Shown here: positions 10,970 to 22,518 of the stretch, piece after piece | How positions within the stretch are numbered: the first letter of the stretch is position 1 | Layout of the letters: each line of letters begins with the position of its first letter | Assembly (NCBI GenBank): GCA_000697055.1 | Contig: JNDT01001577.1 | Coordinates: 1-64,000 of the forward strand | Length of the DNA stretch: 64,000 bases | From: Saksenaea vasiformis B4078 | Taxonomy: Eukaryota > Mucoromycota > Mucoromycetes > Mucorales > Saksenaeaceae | Direction: 5' to 3' | The notes under the pieces: generated by a model | What the model was told of the DNA's origin: nothing | Databases searched by the model: none | What the model saw: the letters and a program-made list of their open reading frames with translations, nothing else | Position numbers and translations under genes: made by a program

Positions 10970-12957
10970 GTTGCGTTGCGGCACTGGATCAGCAATAAGC
11001 GCTTAAAGCGGCAATATATTCGTCCTGATGTTGATCCGTTCATGCACGGTGGTGCTTCGAAAACTGTAGTAAGTAAGAGTAAACCGCGAATGCGTGCTTG
11101 TTTTATCTTATTTTCACGAAGGCACTACGTATCGGTTATGGCAAAAATAGCTTTCCAGGTTGAGTGAGACCAAAGGCATTGCTGCTTGAGAAGCATGATC
11201 TGGGAAGTACCGATGAAAGGGACTATATCTTGATACCTATAGGGAGCTTATCAGCTCAAAATATGACAGCCAATCAGTCCGAAAGACGTTGATGGCTATT
11301 GGTGCGATGTCCGGTAACGATTATACCAGAAATATAAAGAACAAATCCTTTGCAACGATTAATAAGACTGTCATCAATATCAGCGCTAGCTTTACTTTTG
11401 CAGACGACATAGTGAGCGATATAAAGTTACGAAACTAAAATAGTTAACCGTTATCTGAAGATGATCGACCGCCTCGACAGAATCTCGGAGCTGGAAGCGG
11501 ATCGACTCAGAATCGTGTTGTATCAATTCTGCGCTCCTGCTACAGTATCGGTTTTACTGGTAACAGTGCAAAGATCCGGTTTGATTATCCACGTAAGCGC
11601 GTAGCTGATTAGGCATCCTGCACAAGGCCGACAGAAAGGAAAAACTTGTCCAAAGAATCAATTCTCTCGCTTCAAAACAACAAGCAAATAGTCGCTACAC
11701 CTTCGTTGAAGCTCACCATATAACTAAAGCCCACACTGTCAAAGAGAAGAACAGCCAACTTAGAGATCATTGGCAACCGAATAAGATACTCTCGGCAGGA
11801 AAGAATCGTAAAAAACGCAGAAATATCACCAGTGCCAAAGCTGGATCGAATGAGCGGAAAGAAGACCTGAAGCGAATTTTGTACAAGGACACCTCCACAG
11901 GAGAACATAGCAGTTTGCAAGGGATATCGAGAGCAACTGTAACTTTAACTTCAGGATTGTACTCGTCTGTCCTATCAGTTGCTAGCCAGTGATTCCCGTC
12001 TGATCCACATATCGCACCACTTCAGACCGATATAGTTTGCGAAATTATCCAAAAAGATGTAGCTAACACGTCATTGGTACGACAAATCGCTCTACAAATC
12101 GCGAAAATTGCTCTGCGCGCGGCCTTGACGTTAAACATGGATTGGAGGACGGTCGTGTCTTTCAGAACGTCCTAAAGATGAGTGAGTGCTGCGTGTTCGC
12201 GCATCACTCATCATCCCTTGCAGAAGACCTTTTCTAAATAAACAGAGTGTATCTTCTTTATAGACTTTTATATTATCGTATGGCAGCAATCATTTCAATC
12301 AACCACATTTCTTAGAACACTGGAGGTTGCTCGGATAACGCATATTTATTCGTCATCTTTTGATGCAAAAAACGATTTCGTATTTATAAAATTTCTGACC
12401 ATCTGCCATTGCAGAGAAGCTGTTTCGTGATTTCTTTCAGTCTGATATGAAAGGAGGTGAAGAGCGACGGGATAATGCCAGCAATACTTGACAAGGATCA
12501 CTTACATGGCCACGAGATATGCAGGAGAAAAACCAAACATGCTACCATTCACCGCTCGCTCGCCACTTGTCTAAGATGCTCGCTTGTCGGCGAATAGTAT
12601 TGTTCAAAGCCCGAACATTTACATTGCCCAACCCGAAGACAGTAGTGTAACCTCATTGGTCTCGCTCAAGAGCGACGAGCTGGAGCTCAGGAGTACTTTG
12701 CTGTGCGCACGGAAAGTATGATTTTAGATCATAGAAACAAGTGAAGCGAAGTCCCATGGCTACCTTCATCGTAGTACAACACCGCTGTTGTTGCCCAGAA
12801 GGCTGAACACCTTGATATCGCTTTTCGACAATGCGTTCTTTTGAATTTCATAAAGAACTCAATAGATTATTTCGGCTTCCAGTTAAAAAACAAGGCGCAA
12901 CGGCTGCAAATTTGGTGCAAAGATGATGACTTTCCTCAATACTTACTGAATGAAGTA

Positions 12958-12981
12958 CAGTAGATATTCGATATAAGAATA
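12958..12981 (+). repeat. Left terminal inverted repeat of pogo element
   Basis: 24 bp, perfect partner of 14998-15021; TA immediately outside. Confidence 0.95.
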
Positions 12982-13097
12982 GTGCCGGTCAACGAAAAAG
13001 TTATCCTTATATCGAGATTATTCTAGAAGCGGGATTTAAAAAGTGTCTGTTGGTATAACCCTTTGTTACTATCTCAGCATAGATTTATAAGCTCTAA

Positions 13098-14847
13098 ATG
13101 CCACGAAGCATAACAAATTGCCAAATCTCCATTATATATTCTTTTACATTATCTGCAGTATTGAACATGAACTCTAACTCTTCAGTTTCGAAAGTGCCAC
13201 GTTCTGCACTCATTTACAAACAGAAATCGGCGCTTATCTGTCATCATGAAGAAAATCCACCTATGACTCAGTCTGAGTTTGCTGAGTGGGCAAAGATAGC
13301 TTTCAAGCTTAACAAGGCTCCAGTGCAATCCACAATCCAGAAGATCCTTAGCAATAAGCGCAAAATTGAGAACATATGCGATGTGGAACTTTCTTCGAAA
13401 TGTCAGTGCACTGGTGTACTTCCACAATTGGAAGCTGCTCTTGCTATGTGGTTGAAATCTATGGCGGAAAACAACACCCCTATCAATCGACATATGATAA
13501 GAGAACAGGCAAAGAATTTCGCGAAGAAGATGAATTTTGACAAAAAAATTGCATTTTCAAATGGATGGATTGCAAACTTTATGAAGAGAAATGGCCTGTC
13601 GACGTACCAGATACATGGGGAAACGGGATCTGTTGACACCAACAGTGACATGATGCGGGATAAGCTGCAAGAGATCTGATAGAAGATAAGCAAGTACCCT
13701 CTCTCCCATGTATACGACTTGGATGAGACAGGCCTTTTCTACGCAATGACGCCAGACACAACAATTGCTGATAAGCCTGTACCTGGCACAAAAAAGGACA
13801 AGAAGAGACTTACACTGGTATTTGTTGCTAACGCTGACGGTTCACACTATATCCCACCCTTTTTCATCGGGAAAGCCCAACAACCTTGCAGCTTCAAGAA
13901 TAAAAGTGGTACGTATCACTGATCGAGGAACCAACTCCAGGATACTAATGGTTATACATAGGTGAACAATACGGTTTCCAGTATTATTGGTGTAAGAAGG
14001 CTTAGATGACTTCTGATATCTTTGGAAAGATCTTGAAAAAATTGGACAGAATGATGCGAGCTAATGGAAAGGATATACTTCTCTTAATCGATAATGCGCC
14101 TTCCCACAAACATATCCCAGATCTGACGAATATTGAAGTTATGCTACCTCCGCCAAACACAACCTCGAAGATCCAGCCGCTGGATCAAGGGATTTTGAAA
14201 TGCTTCAAGACCTATTACAGGTAGTTATTGGTAGACTGGCCTTTTCTTATTGCTGACACTATTGTAGATCTTTCCAATATCGCGCTGTGTCTCTTTGATA
14301 CAATCTGGGCATGCGTCAAGATCTGTATCAAGTTGATCAGCTGAAGACCATGACGTGGTGCCTCTCTGTCTGGGCAAACGTTACTCCTCTAACGATCCTA
14401 ATTTGTTTCCGTCACAGTTCACTCTTCTCATGTGAAGATGGCGATGAAGTTCATACCACTCCTCGCATTGAAAAGGAAAAGGAAGTTATGGAGAATATTG
14501 CGGAGAGTATCCATAACGTTCATGGCCAAGAAGCAACAGTGACCAGTCTGCAACAAGAGGATGAAGATGTCGAACTGCACGCTATGATGAGTGAAGAGCA
14601 AATTATCGACGAAGTTCTGAACGAAGAAGAATCAGACGGGGATATCGAACCGCTGGAGGAGGACAAGCTTCTCCATTCTTTCGCAGAACAAAGGAAAGCG
14701 ATTGATATCTTACGAGAGTCCTTAGATATGTGTGAAGATATATACTACCAACTAGACCGGCTGCTTAAAAGGAAGCTTAGTATGCTTTTAGAACAGCAAC
14801 GAAAGCTCTCAAAACAGACAAACATAGCAGATTATTTCAAAAAATAA
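13098..14847 (+). pseudogene. Tigger/pogo DDE transposase, broken
   Basis: The N-terminal segment (13098-13676) has a CENP-B-like helix-turn-helix pair: the MTQSEFAEWAKIAFKLNKAP region, then a second domain with NGWIANFMKRNGLS. After two consecutive stops at 13677-13682 the same frame continues with DLDETGLFYAM, the first catalytic Asp block of DDE_1 transposases, to 13922. Another frame (14006-14224) carries KDILLLIDNAPSHK (second Asp block) and LPPNTTSKIQPLDQG-like sequence. The C-terminal acidic tail (14311-14847) is in a third frame and ends FKK. A TGG-to-TAG change precedes MTSDIF at 14003-14005. At least one double nonsense, one nonsense and two frameshifts are present, so no active enzyme is made. 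It sits inside the inverted repeats of its own element. Confidence 0.9.
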
Positions 14848-14997
14848 ACCTACCTTATTAGCTACCTTTACTCGATAAAAGAATATTTTTCCACAAAGAT
14901 TATTCCTTATCATACAACGAGTTTTGGGATAATTTACTGCTTACCAAATTTGTTCCCTGAAAAAATATTCTTATATCGAGGTTATTCCTTTATTCAA

Positions 14998-15021
14998 TAT
15001 TCTTATATCGAATATCTACTG
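14998..15021 (-). repeat. Right terminal inverted repeat of pogo element
   Basis: 24 bp, perfect partner of 12958-12981; TA immediately outside. Confidence 0.95.
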
Positions 15022-15340
15022 TAACAGGAAACAAACCCAACACAGATCCGCCTCTGACAGGAATTGCTCGAGCTGTTAGGAAGCTTGATCCTGCGACGCG
15101 CAGGTCGATTACCAAGTTTGTGACGGATATAAAACAGATGGTACAAAAATCGCTGCAGAAGGAGAAAATGTGTCCATAGACAGTGTCTCTGCTGTGCTTC
15201 GACATAAGGCCTCCCTATCCATATGCTCAAGTCGCGACAAAGCTTGCCATACCATTGTCACATCTACAAAACAAGATACGATGACAAATAGTTCATCTTT
15301 GGTAAGGGATCAAAGAAAACCTATTTTGTATGCATTCGGT

Positions 15341-15804
15341 ATAGATGGTATTTCCAGCATCCCCGACGAGGGGCTCTAACAGCTATGGATACCGGGCTGA
15401 TGGATAGACTACGACGGCAGATCAAAGCCTATGACAAACAACACCGGGTACGCCGCGTCGATGAGTTCTGTACGCCCAAGATATGTGGTCTATGCATACA
15501 AAGTGGGGAAGTATCTTTGGTGAAGTGCCTCAAGAAGGAAGGCAACCGAGTGAAAAGCCAGCGGATAATGGAGAAGCAGAAGTTTTACGACTCCACACTT
15601 GTGACAAGCGTGGAGGGGTATTTCACGGATATGGAAGCGCTGCACACAACGAAGGCCTCTGTTTACACTACTATGCTGAAACGTGGAAAAACGTATGGCC
15701 TGGTTTGTTTGACCTTGAGCGAAACTGCAGACGTGAATTTATATTTGACAAGTAGATTCGGGCCTCTGCGCCCAGGTATGCAACACAATTTCATCGTCCG
15801 ATAA
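15341..15804 (+). pseudogene. Fanzor-like nuclease C-terminus (relic)
   Basis: The frame reads HPRRGALTAMDTGLMDRL, then a VDEFCTPKICGLC motif. It matches the arrangement before and at the zinc ribbon of Fanzor/TnpB-type RNA-guided nucleases (D-E-[FY]-x-T-x-K-x-C-x-x-C). The second half of the zinc ribbon and a clean RuvC-III D are not visible. A possible remnant, TADVNLYL, occurs about 90 residues later. The upstream RuvC-I part is absent or unrecognisable. Alternatively it is a chance resemblance, but the same motif occurs in the better preserved copy at 55.9 kb. Confidence 0.4.
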
Positions 15805-16174
15805 TTTTTGTGCCCGTGAAATTTTTGCGGTCCGTAGAGCACCTCCAGAGGACTGCTTCGGGAACCCCAACCGTTTTTCTTACTTTGCCGGTCATCCCTT
15901 TGTCTTGGAAGATTACTATATCGGCTTGATTTTAACTGTTTAAAAAAAAAAGGAAGAAACAAGATAGTGTTATAGACACGGTAAATCGTTTGTTGTTTTT
16001 CTGTACTTTTTACCGTTTCTAACATAAACTTTCCCATTACTCAGTTGACCGCATCCGATAAAGATCGCATAACGAATTTCTTTTGCTATCGAGCCCTTTA
16101 TCAACGCTGCCGATACCGTTATTTTTCCACTCACAATCACGCTTCTGATCGACCTCTGTTTCATCTGGCTTTTC
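15805..16174. other. Spacer before NST1
   Basis: Probably the NST1 promoter and 5' leader. No separate gene seen. Confidence 0.5.
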
Positions 16175-19100
16175 ATGCAAATGACAAAGTCAATGCATTT
16201 GGCTTCCAAAACTCACCTCAATACTACAGCTTCTACCCGGACAACTTCCATACCCAGCCCTGACGTGATCGCGAAAGCGCCGCATTCCAAAGCGAAGAAG
16301 AAAAAGAAAGCGACTGTTGTTCGATCCGCAATTGACGACGCACCAGCTAGCATGGCTGCTACCGAAGAAACAGAAGAATCTCTCCATCGAAATCAACTAA
16401 CGACCACTGCTCACGAGACTGCAGCACAAGAACAGTCTTGTACTTCGAACAAAAAAAAGAAAAAGAAGAAAAATAAGCCCAGACAGTCCCCTGAAGTGGA
16501 ACACGACCTCGACGATGATAAATCACCACACTGGTTAATCGATTCTCGTTCACCCGTTAGTCGCTCCAAATCAAATGATACTTTTTGGACAAGTATGAGC
16601 AATACGGAAGAACGACAAAAAATCCGAGAGTTCTGGTTGCAACTGGGTGAGGATGAGCGAAGATCATTGGTTAAAGTTGAAAAGGAAGCTGTTCTTCGGA
16701 AAATGAAAGAACAACAGAAACACAGCTGCAATTGCTCCGTATGTGGGAAAAAAAGGTAACGTGTGCATACACGCCCCACATTACAGAATATCGTCTGAAC
16801 GTAGCGTAGGACCGCAATAGAAGACGAACTAGAGGTTCTGTACGACGCCTATTATGAGGAACTGGAGCAATACGCAAATCATCAACAACAGACCAGGTTA
16901 TGTGGATCAAATGCGCTATATGGAGCATATCCAGCTTCAGACACGTTATATGAGGGAGATTTTGAGGATACAGACCATCTAGATGAGGATGATGTAGACC
17001 ACGATGACGACGGAGAAGACAATGAAGACGATTATGATGGGCAATATGACGATGACGAAGATGGTGCGAGTCGTTCGGATCAGTCAGATGCTCCATCGGA
17101 TGCCGGAAGAAGTTCTTACGGCGATATTGCTCATTATACCGCATCTGATTTAGCAAGACATACACATCTTTCGCGGACAACGACCATAAATAATGGCGAA
17201 CAATTTAACTTTGGAAATAGTCTTACTGTAAAAGGTATTGTATTACTGTCGGTGCTCTGAGTTTAGTCTCATCATGATATCTACCATTTTAGGTGGCATC
17301 CTCACGGTGGCAGATGATCTGTTGAAAAACGACGGTAAAAAGTTTCTAGACATGATGGAGCGACTAGCTGAACGGAGGATGAAGAAAGAAGAAGAAGTAA
17401 GCTTGGAGCAGGGAGAAGAGTATTATGATGATGACGAAGACGATGATGAAGCTTATGAAGAGGACGAAGATGAGGTAATTAAGAGTGCATGCATGTAGAG
17501 GCGTTAATATTTAAATTATATTTAAGGATGCACGAACGGAAGAACAGCGAATGGAAGAGGGACGACGAATGTTTCAAATCTTTGCAGCGCGGATGTTTGA
17601 ACAGCGAGTTTTGGCAGCCTACCGGGAGAAGGTTTCACGAGAAAGACAACAGCGTCTGATTCAGGAACTGGAAGAAGAAGACAGGTTACGACAGGAAAGA
17701 GAACTTAAAAAACAGAAGGATAAAGAAAGAAAGAAGGACAAGAAAAGGTGAGGAGGAGCTATTTTGGAACCCCAACTGATTTTTATTTTCTGCAGACAAA
17801 TCAAACAAGAGAAAGAGAAAGAACGTCTTGCCCGAGAAGCTCAGCGCCAGGCTGAAGAAGCAAGGGCAAAAGCTGAGCGAGAACGTAAAATGGAAGAAGA
17901 GCGACAGAAACGTGAGCAAGAACGACAAAAGAAAGAAGAAGAGCGTCGGCAGAAGGAGGAGCAACGATTACGTAAAGAGGAAGAGAAGCGACGGCGGTTA
18001 AAAGAAGAGCGAGAACGAAATGCCGAAAAGGAGCGAAAACGTAAGGAAAAGGAACAACAGGAACGTCGTGAACGGGAGGAAAAAGAACGGCAACAAAGGG
18101 AGGAGCAGGAACGAAAGAAGCGAGAAGAAAAGGCGAAAGCGGAAAAGCAAGCCGCTGCTCGTCGAGCGCAGGAAGAACGACAAAGGTCGGAAACGTCATC
18201 TACGTCTGAAGTCTCTGTTGCAGCGTCAGAACCTATCGCAACGACATGCAAAGCATCCGAAACGAATAATTCGGCCGGAAGTACCAATGATACCCATCCT
18301 CCTCCCTCAGACGAGGTTAGGCAGCGAATGCTCATGGATGCATTAATTGGTTCATCTCGAAGTCCAAGCGCTGGTCTGTTTGGTGATAGTCGACTGATAG
18401 GAGTGGATGCACATCCTTTACGTCCAGGAAGCATGCCAGCAAGATCCACACTCTTGCCATTAAATGGGATTCCAAATGTTGACCTGTTACAAGGCATGCC
18501 AACAACACCATTAGCTAGTCCAGGTACTGATCTAGGTACTGCCTGAAAGATAATTGTATTTTGCTTTTCTGACCGTTCATTGTAGGCAACACTCGATCTG
18601 ATCGGGGAAGCATAGATTCAGCGAGTCCTACTAACAACGTACCGTTGGGTTCGGGCATGGGAATGCTTCCTATGGCTTGCAACGTTGGGTCACCTGTTCA
18701 TGAAGCATCTTCCTTAGGAAAAATCATTGGACGACCGCCGTCTCATATTGCACCTATTGGGCAGCCTGTGAATGGCCGTCGATCATCTTCTGTAACTGGT
18801 CCTATCGGTAGTCCTGTAGGTACAAGAGCACAAAGGCCAAGCACAGAGATTCCTGCAGCAGTCGCGACGGATGAACCACGCCCATCTGCAATAAAACGAC
18901 CATCTGCTCCAGGTGAAAACGATCCAGGTCATTCCTTTTTCTCAAACTTTTTGTTCGGAGAACCTAACCGCGGTACGTATATATATATATAAACTATACT
19001 GCAGAAGTTCATCTGACCCGTACTCGTTTAATTATAGATCCTCGTCCGATACCAACTTTACAAACTGATCAGGATCTAAGGGGTCGAGGCCGGATAGATA

Positions 19101-19799
19101 ATCCTCTGGATAGGCGATATTCAGGTGAGAATGCTTGCTTTAATTGGACAAATGGTAAACGATGACGCATTTTATTCATCACCGCTCTCATTGTATTGAC
19201 ATACTGGCTTTAGGTTGGACAGCATCGACGACGTTATCAAACGATGTACATGGCAGGCTGTTTGGTGATGTATTGGTACGCCGATGGGTCTTTGTAAGCT
19301 CTCCTAGTCCTGACTTGAATTTTAGGCCGATCGCAACTCCCTGATCCTGGAAAGAGCCAAGGCGGCGTATCTGAAGTTAGATGAAATCACACAAACCAAG
19401 TACTTTGGGCCACCTCAGTTTCATACGCTGGTACAGTTACATCGCATGATGAGTGATATGTATTACGATAATCCAGTGGATATTCGAGAATTGTACGAGC
19501 TCGTCGTGTCACCATTTAGTGGCTTCCAATGTCTCAATCACGCTACGCATGGGTGCATTGTCCGTTTCGAACTTAGCACATCGCTCAACTTGATGGACGA
19601 CGCAACGCAAAGAACCAGTCTTTCTCGAAATAGTATGCTATCTCCACCATTCACTCCACATCCGTTGCCTTCCTCTTCACAATCGCCTCAGACATCTATC
19701 CCTTTACCACCCGTTCCTGTGCCACTACCGTTGGCGTCCTCGACGAATCCGCTGCAGCAACTCAAAGGAAATGCACCACTCTTTGGAGGCATGTCGTAA
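16175..19799 (+). CDS. NST1: Nst1-type stress response protein
   Basis: Nine exons fit GT-AG rules and keep frame: 16175-16755, 16810-17234, 17293-17474, 17527-17747, 17796-18523, 18586-18972, 19038-19124, 19214-19269 and 19326-19799. The conserved core is in exons 1-2: an [20 protein letters not shown] block, [17 protein letters not shown] (a CxC-x2-C cysteine cluster) and [20 protein letters not shown]. These are diagnostic of the fungal Nst1 family, which is linked to salt stress and P-body/condensate behaviour in yeast. A highly acidic segment follows, then a very long Glu/Arg/Lys coiled coil (exons 4-5) and a low-complexity Pro/Ser tail with an ordered block ([20 protein letters not shown]). 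An upstream poly-Lys run marks the N-terminal region. Start chosen at the first in-frame ATG; ATGs at 16181 and 16196 are alternatives. Converges on DEF1 with a 159-bp gap. Confidence 0.93.
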
Positions 19800-19958
19800 A
19801 GATTAATAAAATCCCCACCCCTCAAATATACAACAAGAAACGACATGGCTTTGTAAATACCAATTTCTGTCTGTTTTAACATGTGCAAACTGTATCACAA
19901 TCTCATAATAATAATAAAGGCAAAAAAAAAAGCAGAGAAAAAGGGCAACGTTTCACTC

Positions 19959-22518
19959 TTACTGGTTCCAGTATTGTTGCTGCTGCTGACGAGCAGCGGG
20001 GTTTGCATGAATAGGCTGCTGGTATTGTGCGTACTGCTGATACGAGAACATTTGCGGTTGGCCAAAATAGCTGGCCGCATTTGGTGTCATGTATGCTGTT
20101 TGTTGCTGATGATGGTATTGTTGATTTGTTTGCTGAGATGTTACTTGTGCGTTTTGGCTGTACTGATTAACATCATTTTGGACCTGTGGTTGCGAGGGAC
20201 CAGAGAGACTGACAGGGAATCCCTGGGATTGAGGGCCATATGCAGATTTAGAATAGTCCTGCGATCCTAGATGCTGCTGTAACGACGATTCATCATAGGT
20301 GGGCGACACGTAATTGTACGATGGTGGTAGATATGAAGAGCCATTTGCTGTGTAGGTATTTGAAGGTTTTGCGGCATACATTGAATGCATGTCCTTGTTC
20401 ATAACCGGCTGACTGTATCCTGCTTGATTATATGCGCTGTATTGGCCGGGCATGTAGTAATACGGGTAGTATGGCAAGTTCGGATACGTTTGCTGCGATG
20501 TATTCTTTTGTCCCGCTGCTGCTACTGTTTTATGGTTGTATTTATCCCGTAGTGGGTAACCATCTGTCGTCGACACCGAGGATGCGGGGTTAAACAAGGC
20601 ATTGTCATAGTAACCCTTATTAAGGCACAAGCGTCCTCCGTTGTAAGATAACGCTAGTGGATACAAACCGACTTACCATCGCAGCAGCAGTAGTAGTTTG
20701 TTGTGCTTCTTCTCCATACTCTGGAAAAGCCATTGTATTCATCGCAAATCCGGAACTGCTTACGCTCTCTTGATTAGGTAGGTAGTTGTTATAAGACGAA
20801 GGAAGAGGGTCGACAGCGAACTGCTGGAATGGCCGAGACTGCATCGGGCTTGGAGACTCCAGCTGCTTCATGCTTGCTTGTTGCTGCGTTAATGCTTCCG
20901 TACGCTGTAGGCTGGTGGATGTATTGCCGTTGATGGTATAGTGATTGAGATAAGATGGTTGAGAAGGTGGTTGTATTTCATGGTCATTGATCAAGGATGG
21001 TTTCTCCGCAAGAGGTCTGACTACGCGTCAAAATCGGCTTATAAAATACCCCACTTACCCAGCATGATTTGACATTGCTGAAGTCTTTTCTGTTGACTCT
21101 GTCAAATTGTCGTCGAGATTTAAGGTACCAAATTTAACTTCAACGGAGTTAAGTGATGCGCCATTACTGGGCAATACCACAGGAGCATCCTGATTCAGTC
21201 GCCGGCCGATAGCATTCTGTTGTTTGATCGCTATATCGTCTTCTTTCTCTGTGAAATCACACTCTGCCTCTTTCTCTTCCACCTTGGTATCTGAGGTTTC
21301 TGAGGATTTCTGTATTGCTTCCTTCTGAAGTACATGGGATTCAATCAATGCTGGTTTTTCCGGCGCATTACAAGAGTTAGCAATCTCCTCACTATTGTTT
21401 GCAAGCGCCCCATCCGCTGGGACAGTAATGCGCTCATTCTCTATTGGTGTACTATTCCATGGGTCTTTTGCCATTATTGACCCTCGATCAACTTTGGCTA
21501 ATGAAGACCACTCGGTTCTTACTGCTCCAAACACATCTTTAATGGGAGCGTCCCATTCGCTACCTCCAGGAACTTCTGTCTCCTGTTTTTTCTCTGCTTC
21601 TTTTGCTACTGCTTCGACTTTGGGTTTTGACCTGTATATCATGCGTTCGTTTCAGTTCACATGCACCAGAGTTAGAAACAAAGACTTACTTGAGCAAGCT
21701 GGCCCAAGTCTTTGGTTCTTCTCCAGAACCGTGTTGTGATGTATCAACAGACCGATTTGCTATCGGGACATTTGTTTCCTTTGCTTTGGACAGTTGCCGA
21801 TCGTTGGCCGGTGCCCAGCCATCTGTTGCGATTATTTGTCCATTAGATCTGGATGACCAGGTGTCATTAGAAAATGATGCGTCAGACGCGTTCCATGAGA
21901 CATTTTCCTCCGGCTTTTTCACGTTCCAAGAGTTCCCGTTTTCTGCTGCTGTATCATTTTGCCGTTTATCCCACGAGGATGATGACATCTGAGCGGGCAT
22001 TGTCCCACGAGCACCTAGGCAACAGAAATAAAAAGAAACGTCGTCAGATTGGCATAACGACGACGTAGCACGGATGAAACGCGTAAGGTGATCGGCCATT
22101 GTCTATGCATTTTACCTCTCGCAGGTTTATATCGATTAGAGTATACTTTAGATGACTGAGAACGGCCGTTCTTTTGATATGTGGAAGTGGAACTAGCTTT
22201 GTGCGCATCCTTTTTTGATTTTTTGGTCTTGACTTCATCCCACTGTTGGGCATGACCTGTTTATTCAAACATTACCCAGGACGCTTCTCGCCACATTCTC
22301 TCACCCTCACTTATACGGTCGATAGCGAGTTCCAGGTCGCCATCAGCATCTTTAATGGCAAACAAAAGGTCTTCGTCCGACCAGTCGGTGAATAACTCTT
22401 TCAATGTGGTTAACTGTGGTGAATATTTTTTCTGGAGCTTTTTCAAATCATTTTGTTCAGAAGCCATCATCCGTTCTGCTGAGCTGTGCTGTGTAGAGAA
22501 TGCTTTGTGGAAAGTCAT
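19959..22518 (-). CDS. DEF1: RNA polymerase II degradation factor Def1-like
   Basis: Six exons: 22518-22305, 22256-22116, 22014-21690, 21631-21059, 21016-20677 and 20615-19959. The N-terminus is a CUE-type ubiquitin-binding domain (LKELFTDWSDEDLLFAIKDA...DLELAIDRISEG) followed by HAQQWDEVKTKKSKK, exactly the start of fungal Def1. A Ser/Asn/Trp-rich middle and a long Gln/Tyr/Pro/Asn-rich C-terminus ending QQQQQYWNQ follow. In yeast Def1 promotes ubiquitination and degradation of stalled RNA polymerase II, and its Gln-rich tail is proteolytically removed. The exact start is uncertain: ATGs at 22470 and 22467 would give a protein beginning nearer the CUE domain. The reading frame extends upstream without another ATG. 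Def1 is usually 600-750 residues; this model is 749 residues. Confidence 0.9.

Larger units (their letters stand above)
12958..15021 (+). mobile_element. pogo/Tigger-type DNA transposon, complete with TIRs
   Basis: The 24-bp end at 12958-12981 (starts CAGTAGATATTCGATATAAG) is perfectly repeated in reverse complement at 14998-15021. Both ends are flanked by the dinucleotide TA (12956-12957 and 15022-15023), the target duplication of Tc1/mariner/pogo elements. Total length is 2,064 bp. The internal gene is a CENP-B/Tigger-like transposase broken by stops and frameshifts. A subterminal CTTATATCGAG(A/G)TTATTC motif occurs inside both ends (13006 and 14970) in the same orientation, perhaps a transposase-binding site. 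Perfect TIRs with a decayed gene suggest fairly recent insertion, possibly mobilised in trans. Confidence 0.93.
10970..15804 (+). mobile_element. Eroded large element, split by a pogo transposon
   Basis: Plus-strand coding-like blocks in changing frames run on both sides of the pogo insertion. They include 11289-11438 (AIGAMSGNDYTRNI region, resembling an XPG/FEN-type nuclease acidic-block context) and 11609-11992 (an open frame of about 127 codons, Lys/Arg-rich, with GKNRKKRRNITSAKAG). Just outside the right TA, 15023-15175 reads PNTDPPLTGIARAVRKLDP and onward. The block ends in a Fanzor-like zinc-finger region at 15341-15804. I read this as one old, heavily mutated element in plus orientation. 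Its outer ends are not resolved, and the nuclease resemblance of the first block is weak. Confidence 0.35.

Noticed and set aside
17801..18497. Long minus-strand frames opposite NST1
   Set aside because: Antisense shadows of the Glu/Arg/Lys coiled coil; purine-rich coding strand leaves the complement free of stops and gives Phe/Leu/Ser-rich nonsense.
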